Assembly: GCA_028455995.1 (NCBI GenBank)
Contig: JABELC010000001.1
Span: forward strand, 620,001 to 684,000
Source of the DNA: Scleromitrula shiraiana
Taxonomy: Eukaryota; Ascomycota; Leotiomycetes; Helotiales; Sclerotiniaceae
DNA: 64,000 nt
Reading direction: 5' to 3'
The notes beneath the pieces are model-generated. The model saw only the letters and a list, made by a program, of their open reading frames with translations. It made no database searches and was not told the DNA's origin. Made by a program: the position numbers and the translations under genes. Positions 58,189-64,000 of the stretch are shown in pieces. Position 1 is the first letter of the stretch; each line of letters begins with the position of its first letter.

Positions 58189-58699
58189 GTAGATGCGTTG
58201 CCTCTCAATATTCGAAATTAAAAATTTTTAATGGAAGGCAGCAATGCCCGTTTCGATTAGGCACCTGTTAATTATATGGATGTTTCAAAGGGGGCCAGGG
58301 CTCTTCAATCTACTTTATGTAGTTCTAATCAAGACCATTTGATTTTTTAGACATGAGTTATCACTGAATGAACCCGTCTATGGACTATTGGTCTGAAAAC
58401 AGGTGGGTATTGTGGTATGGTGGCATCGCACAATCAACGACAAAGAACATACCGAGCTAGAATTCGTTGTATAGATATGAGTTAACTTCGATAGAGGTAG
58501 TAAATTTAAAATGGAATGGGCCCTTTTTCGGTCGAATAGTTGGAAAGTGGCAGCCTCGGCCGAGGTTTCCTAATTTAGTGTTAGAGGTTTGGCCCAATCA
58601 TAGGTCTAACGACACCCTTTTCCACCCCTTTTACCCTGTTCATCTCTCATAACCCCTCGAATTGGATGTTGTAGTGTGCATCCTTAGGAGTAGTAAGGA
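58189..58699. other. Spacer, no supported gene
   Basis: 511 bp; short overlapping frames only (58467-58652). No motif or repeat of note. Confidence 0.4.
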
Positions 58700-59016
58700 A
58701 TGGGAACTTCTTACTCGAATACAATGCGATTAGAAATCCAGATGCGGCGTCGAGATCGTGAGATCGCTCGGTAGATTGAAAAGATGCTAAAAGGAAAATC
58801 TATTAAGAAGAAGAATTCTTCTAAAGATTTAGTAAGACCTGAGAGAACTTCCAGCTCTCGAGCTGCCACTTCAAGTTTTAGTAAAGCACAAAAAGAAGAA
58901 AAGCTGATAATAATGCATCGTTGTCAACTTTCTCCACAGTTTCAGAAATAGCAGAAAAAGAAAACACGAGCGAATCTTCAAATGAGGCGAAGAAACTCGA
59001 TCAGTCAAGCAAATAA
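58700..59016 (+). pseudogene. Relic of a short basic/Ser-rich gene
   Basis: A frame opens at ATG 58700 (MGTSYSNTMRLEIQMRRRDREIAR), stops at a TAG (58772) and continues in the same frame IEKMLKGKSIKKKNSSKDLVRP and SSRAATSSFSKAQKEEK. Near 58900 a one-base loss in a short A run shifts into ADNNASLSTFSTVSEIAEKENT and SNEAKKLDQSSK, ending at TAA 59014. The parts read as one Lys/Ser/Glu-rich protein with one nonsense and one frameshift mutation. The family is unknown to me, and the alternative that this is chance low-complexity coding-like DNA remains. Confidence 0.4.
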
Positions 59017-59252
59017 AGTGAAATGAGATGAAAGCACCGCTCGCTATTGGTTCATCTTCCAAAGGAATTTCAAAAATCAACTTAAATCGAGAATTTGATA
59101 GATGGGAATAAAGGGAATGCATCCACAAAGTCCTAAATCTATTTATATGGGCAGGAGATAGGAGTATAAATCACTGGTGGCTTATGTGACTAGCTTAATC
59201 TGGATGTTCAATTCAAACAATACAACCAACTTTGTTTCTCTCTTGAAGTCAA

Positions 59253-60652
59253 TCAATTCTGGAACCCCAAATGTTTCAGTAGCCCCTTGAGCTGTCTCTC
59301 ACCCATGCGGCTCAGCGCCATTCTCTGCTCTTCATCTGGATTCATTCTCAAAAATCTTTCATTGATTAATTGCCAGGATAGTAGCAAGTCTAAGAGCTCG
59401 TTGACATCCGCAACCTTATCAATCCCCAGAATTGTGCTAGGTCGCTTTACATCTAGTTTCTGCAGCTCGTCCTTCCATAGCTACGCCGGTTCCTAGTCAA
59501 CCGCTAGGCCATCATCGGACGCTACTGGAGCTGAAAGAGGCGAAGGAAACTGACCTGTAAGTTTGGCATTCTGAAGAGCTACAACTTCCTGTTTCTGTAG
59601 ATTCCGTCCATCCGAGCAACTAGTTGAGTGACCGCCATTGCCAGTAAATGAGAGGAAGAACTCGTATGCTGGGCGCAGAATACATGAGAAGTCGTAGTCG
59701 AGAAGCGCTTTAATACAGCTTGTTTAAGGATAGTAGAGCAAATTATCAGTAGCTGTGTCTCAGTGTCAGTACCAGGGTCCTGAAGATTGAGCAATATGAA
59801 CTTCTATATGCTGAGATCCATGTGTGTAATAGCCTTGTCTTGCTTCGATGTCAAGTGAAAGGACTGTGATGGCAGGCAATGCTCGCTAAAAGCTTCAATA
59901 CGTCCTCTAACGCCGTTAGCACATCAGTCCTTAAGGTGCGTACTCGTAGGGGTCTTGGTGAGTGCTAAGTCGATGCGGCCTCTATAGGAGTCTTCAAAGG
60001 GAAGACCACGGCCTAGCACCGACGCTAGTTATAGATGCGATAACGATGGCACTGCTGTCATCAAACGCGATACTTTTCCAGCCCTTGATACTCTCAAGAA
60101 GCGGGTAGTCCTGCAGCGCCTTCAACAGTGCCGCTATCTGCGCCAGGAGGCTCTTCTTTTGGTCAAGAGATATGGTTTCTCTAAAGGGTTCGTTGAGTGG
60201 TGCGCTCAGAATCCAGCCTGGATGCTCGCGACTAGCGCCACCCAAGTTGAAGACGCGGATGACTTCTTCTGTGGGCTTGATATGGCGAAGAGCAGCCAAT
60301 GCGAGAGTAAAGACACCCACTTGGTTTTGCACTCGCGTTTCTTGGTGCATATCCTGGGCGTCCGGGTTGCTGAGCAGTAGTATGAACTTCCTGGTACTTG
60401 CTGGAATGGGGACGCGCGGTAGATGAAGTTATTATACTTGAGAGGGAATTCCGGTTCGTATCGGATCAGCGTGATCTTGGTGTGTTCTATGTCCTATTTA
60501 GAACCACAGCTGTCAGATGTTATTGTGGGTTCAGAAACGCAGCCTGCTTGCTTGCTTGCTTCGCTGGAGAGACCCAAATGATCCAACAGTAGTTGCCTGA
60601 TGTAGCTGAGATGCGCATGGTAGTTGGCGTGGTTGTGGGAATAGGCCATCAT
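59253..60652 (-). pseudogene. Decayed phosphotransferase (APH-family) kinase
   Basis: Reading the minus strand from ATG 60652: MMAYSHNHANYHAHLSYIRQ, then a TAG, then FPLKYNNFIYRAS, a frameshift, then FILLLSNPDAQDMHQE and VQNQVGVFTLALAALRHIKP, GASREHPGWILS, LNEPFRETISLDQKKSLLAQ. After that come FEDSYRGRIDLALTK, a TGA, CANGVRGRIEAFSEH, AITHMDLSI (the HxD catalytic loop), a TAG, a frameshift, ALLDYDFSCILRPAYEFF (the downstream Asp motif) and finally ELQKLDVKRPSTILGIDKV to RQLKGLLKHLGFQN with the natural stop at 59253. This is the ordered layout of fungal aminoglycoside-phosphotransferase-fold kinases (about 400 residues). At least three nonsense codons, two frameshifts and a small deletion before LNEPF are visible. 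No intact product is possible. Confidence 0.82.
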
Positions 60653-61020
60653 GGTGAACGGTCAGAACACCGGGAACCACTGCCAACAAAAACATGAACT
60701 CAATACACTCAAATTGGTTTGAATCCGATGATCATTGGTGGCAATAATAGTTGATGAATTACCATTATTAGAGCTTAGTGTCATGTGAGATATCGCAGAA
60801 GTCAATCAACGCAGTTTTGCTAGAGAGATGGTAAGAGCACTAGGCATGAAAAGATCATATGGTGTAAATAAATAAACTCGATATATTCACCCAGAAAGTT
60901 GATGTGCACACCTTCATTTTCTCCTCTCTATTTACTCATTGCCTTAATCATATCGACATCAAATCATCATGATTTTCACCATCGCCAACCTCTTTCCATT
61001 GAGTATTATCATGTTCTTCC
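60653..61020. other. Spacer between kinase relic and O-methyltransferase
   Basis: 368 bp, no feature; the left part would have been the promoter of the kinase relic, the right part the 3' UTR of the methyltransferase. Confidence 0.4.
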
Positions 61021-62342
61021 TTAATTATCGTATACGTTATTCAAAATCAATTCGCATTCAACACAAGCTTCTGGTTCACTTCCTCTCCAGATCTTTTTAA
61101 TTCTTAACCCATTCTTTTCCAATAATTCCTTCCACTGTCTTTCATTTCTCTCGAGCCCACCAATTGGAAGCATACAGATATCTCTAATCGCTTCTTGCAT
61201 GGAGACATTTGTATCAGGTAAGACTAAATCTACCAACAACAATTTACTCTTTGGCTGTTCCTTCAATAGTGGTATAATTTGTTGTAGAAATTTACCACAA
61301 TCCTCATCATTCCAATCATGAAAGATATGTCTATAATAATAAACATGAGCTTTCTTGATTGGCTGTGGAGTGAACATATCATGTGGCATAAATTCGACAC
61401 CAGGAGGAGGACCGGAAACTGTCTCGAAAGTAGATGGAAGGTCTTGAACGACAAATCGACCTTTTATCTCGGGGTGTCTTTGTCGCACTTCTTCCATAGT
61501 ATGACCTTGTCCACCAGCAATATCTACAATTGCCACTTCATCCTCTTTGATATTTAATTTGGAAAGTTCCTCTCCAAAAGGATAAGCGTCACCAGACAGA
61601 TTACCAGAACCAAGAGATTTCATTCCTGCTACCATATCCATCGCATTGGCCGGATGAGATCCTAGCCAGGTCCATAATTCTTCACCATGTAACCATTTAA
61701 ATGGTGTACCGGATTCTTTGGTTGGAGCTTTATATCCACGTTCCGCCATAGTTCGCGGCATTGCCAATATCGTTGGTATAATATCATGAACTAAGAAATT
61801 GTTGAAAGCAACATGATTTGGATTGAGGTATGGTTTTCCAAGCTCTGTCAAAGCATAACCAGGGCCCGGAATATCCTCAAGAATGCCAGCTGCGGTAAGC
61901 TGACGGAATATGCGGACTAACGAAGTTAAATCTTGATTTGTTGCATCTGGTGGGGTATAAGATCATACTAATCATAATTTCATCTGCTCCTGTAGAATCC
62001 ACCACTTCGGCAAGAGAAATAGTTTTCCCACCCTCGAGTTTACTCCAGATTTTCATATCTTTCAGCACCTCAACCGCTACAGCGACATTGACCTTTGTAG
62101 TTGTTAGTTTGGATTTTCGTTCAATTGCAAACATCTCAGATAGGTTTTACTTTAAAGGTACGAGGCCAAACTTCGTAATTTGGTTCTTCCAATGAAGCTA
62201 AAAGCCTTTGGGTCTCGAGATGAAGACCTCTTCTTGCTGAACGAACATCGCCGTCAACAGCGTGCGCAAATTTCTTCGCGGCCTCATTCACATTGTCGAT
62301 TAGTTTTGCAACTTCATCTTTTGAAACGTATGAATTTGCCAT
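61021..62342 (-). CDS. SAM-dependent O-methyltransferase (COMT/StcP-like)
   Basis: Three exons on the minus strand (62342-62151, 62092-61969, 61916-61021) with introns of 58 and 52 nt give 403 residues. An N-terminal helical dimerisation region (ETQRLLASLEEPNYEVWPRTFK, VNVAVAVEVLKDMKIWSKL) and a winged-helix part (IIRIFRQLTAAGILEDIPGPGYALTELG) precede the Rossmann methyltransferase. SAM motif I is VDIAGGQGH (236-244); HIFHDWNDEDCGKFL carries the catalytic His (about 305), followed by LLLVDLVLPD and IGGLERNERQWKELLEKNGL. The family methylates hydroxyls of phenolics and polyketides, including secondary metabolites; the substrate is not readable. No backbone synthase is in view. Unspliced reading shows stops in both introns, so splicing is essential. 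It lies downstream of the rhodopsin-domain gene, same strand. Confidence 0.92.
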
Positions 62343-62432
62343 TTTCAAATTGTTGTTTATCGATTCCAGATCAGCAAATGATTTCCAAAAGTTTGATCAG
62401 AAGTCGTTTTTGATCAAAGTTGGGGGGGGGGG

Positions 62433-62686
62433 GAACATTCAATGTCTTATTCGTCCCCATTTTCGGTATCAGTGCCCTGGTAGTGTCCACCATTGTTGCA
62501 AGCATGATGAGGATCATTCACGGGACAGTGCGTGAGGCGAAATTGTCAACACCCAGAGCTGTTGAATCTAGTGGGTCTAACAACCTCAAAAGTGCGGTAC
62601 ACTCTTCAATTCAATTATCATCTATTCAATACTGGCTTGAAAAATATACAGCAGAAGTTCAGACCAAAGATATTAAGCCATTCTAA
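62433..62686 (+). other. Open fragment with a membrane-span-like stretch after a G run
   Basis: Directly after a run of 13 G (62420-62433) an open frame without ATG reads FNVLFVPIFGISALVVSTIVASMMRIIHG, a strong hydrophobic span plus basic end. It continues to a TAA at 62684 with a helical-looking tail (LSSIQYWLEKYTAEVQ). It looks like the C-terminal end of a membrane protein cut off from its upstream part, or a chance frame. No family was recognised. It lies antisense to nothing, between the methyltransferase promoter and the rhodopsin gene 3' end. Confidence 0.3.
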
Positions 62687-63038
62687 GGGTTCTATTCTAT
62701 CGCAGTGAATAGATAAAAGTGCGTGAGGATTTTGGTATTATACATATCTATCACTTGGTAAATTTGTTCTGAGCAGGGCCCACCTTCCGGGCGTATTGAA
62801 TGGTCCGAATGCAACACTGTCCCGATTGTGCAGCATTTGCATATGCAGATCTTCATCCACACATGATACAATATGATATCCATGTGATTTGGCATTGATT
62901 TTGGCTGGATTGGTCAAAATAATTTTCATTAAAACTCTTACGGATTAAATCTATCTTCGTTCATTTCATTCATTCTTCGTTCTCAAAAGTTGGATGAAGA
63001 GATATTCAAAACCTATCGATATATAGTAGTGTGAGTCC
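62687..63038. other. Spacer, rhodopsin-domain gene 3' region
   Basis: 352 bp with no supported gene; short minus-strand frames only. Confidence 0.4.
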
Positions 63039-64000
63039 TCACGTAGTTCTGGATATTCTATCGGAACGTTCAACGGAGTATTCAATGTTCATGTGAACAG
63101 CTCCATTGTTTGGACATCTCTCCGGCGTCGGTAATTCCTCCACAACTGTTCCATTCTTAGGAATTATCCCTTGCTCACTTCCGCTATCACCATGGCTATA
63201 TTGGGTTGTGCGATCCATCTCATATCCTTCTCCTGCTCCTTCATCCCTATCCTTATGATCAATTGCTGTAACTTGTGTGGCGTACAAGATACTATCCTCA
63301 TCAGGTCTTAGTTTAGGTCTTACTCCTATTTTTCCAAATGTCCCGGGTCTGTCAGACAATTTGAATCCAGCATTCTTGGAACTTGATTCCCTGGTTGAGG
63401 CATCACCCAGCCAACTCTGAAATAATGGTGCAAGTGCCGGTACGCTGACAAAAATTATCCCCAAACTTGATTCAAGGACAGAACATAGTTCGGCAGATGC
63501 CCAATACCAAGTGAAATCTGAAGTGGTGCTGATTGCGATTGCGTTGGTTACCTGACGAGAAATGGTTCCGCCAATTGCGAGCATACCTAGTGCAAACATA
63601 ATGCTGAGTTCGACTGATTTTGTTAGCGTTCTTTCCTACCCTTCTGGTCTAAATGGTGGAACTCACTCTTTCTTCTTCGATTCATTTGTAACTTCCTTAT
63701 TACATACACTGGTGCAAGAGCAAGCAAAATATCTGTAGCAATAAAGAATGCTGCGTTGTAGTAATTGAAGGCAAGAATATTGATGCAAGCTGGACCGCCA
63801 AATCCACCATGTTTACCCGTCCAAACTGTATCGATTGGGTTACATAGAAATGCTGCGACAACCTGATAGAATAATGTCAATTCATACAACTATATGAAAT
63901 AGAATTATAGAATTATGTATATGAACTTACAACGGCCGAACTTATTCCTTGTAGCATAACAAATATCAAAGCTACGAAAAGTATTCTCCTTTGATTATCC
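63039..64000 (-). CDS. PTH11/SAT4-type rhodopsin-domain membrane protein, partial
   Basis: The gene runs off the right edge; visible exons on the minus strand are (beyond 64000)-63931, 63862-63667 and 63613-63039, with introns of 68 and 53 nt (both with good donors and acceptors). The joined frame reads LFVALIFVMLQGISSAV, then VVAAFLCNPIDTVW, INILAFNYYNAAFFIATDILLALAPVYVI and RKLQMNRRRK, then KIELSIMFALGMLAIGGTISRQ and SAELCSVLESSLGIIFVSVPALAPL. These are the last transmembrane segments of the fungal integral membrane/rhodopsin domain, including CNPxxxxW and W-ASAE-C-xxE. A 125-residue hydrophilic C-terminus (RPKLRPDEDSI, GEGYEMDRTTQYSHG) follows. Many fungal genomes have dozens of these; some are PTH11-like receptors. 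Receptor function is inferred. The N-terminal third lies outside the window. Confidence 0.9.

Noticed and set aside
61877..62134. Separate small gene or frameshift between the two halves of the O-methyltransferase
   Set aside because: Two canonical introns (58 and 52 nt, with branch sites) restore a single 403-residue frame, so no frameshift is needed.

Overview
This window is nuclear DNA of a filamentous ascomycete, most likely a leotiomycete of the Sclerotiniaceae type; that rank is inferred from the overall look of the proteins and was not computed. The evidence for a fungus is short GT-AG introns (about 50-200 nt) with CTAAC/CTAAT branch sites, fungal families (NACHT-ankyrin NLR, PTH11/SAT4-type rhodopsin-domain protein, CBM1 cellulase remnant, Mid2-like wall protein), and AT-rich intergenic DNA packed with simple repeats. 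Several real genes begin in a short upstream exon, so gene models below are joined by splice site, frame and family resemblance.

Left part (1-17 kb) is a dense housekeeping block: a membrane J-domain protein, RNA polymerase I subunit RPA43, a 1531-residue coilin-like protein, a small GPI-type secreted protein, a HAD phosphatase, a Pof3-like TPR/F-box protein, the TRAPP subunit BET3 and the U5 snRNP WD40 protein (SNRNP40/Spf38). Three divergent pairs share promoters of only 250-300 bp. Coilin, U5-40K and RPA43 give this block a nuclear RNA-biogenesis flavour, but no operon-like link is implied.

Middle part (17-41 kb) is gene-poor and rich in microsatellites. It carries a two-pass membrane protein with a 25-nt exon, a seven-knuckle GIS2/Byr3/CNBP protein, an antibiotic-biosynthesis-monooxygenase-fold protein, an intron-bearing tRNA-Arg(UCG), a decayed CBM1-GH5 cellulase, a Mid2-like surface protein and two secreted proteins of unnamed fungal families.

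Right part (41-64 kb) holds a 1203-residue NACHT-ankyrin NLR, a 7.3-kb repeat-rich gap, a 1087-residue protein with an N-myristoylation-type start, a C2H2 zinc-finger ORF, two gene relics (a short unknown gene and an aminoglycoside-phosphotransferase-family kinase with many lesions), an O-methyltransferase and, running off the right edge, a rhodopsin-domain membrane protein. This end looks like accessory genome.

The best candidates for follow-up are the coilin-like protein with its C-terminal KSKKVLAAFSD-type repeats, the NLR, the three micro-exons (9, 12 and 25 nt), and the readable mutational history of the two enzyme pseudogenes. I saw no clear undescribed multi-gene system.
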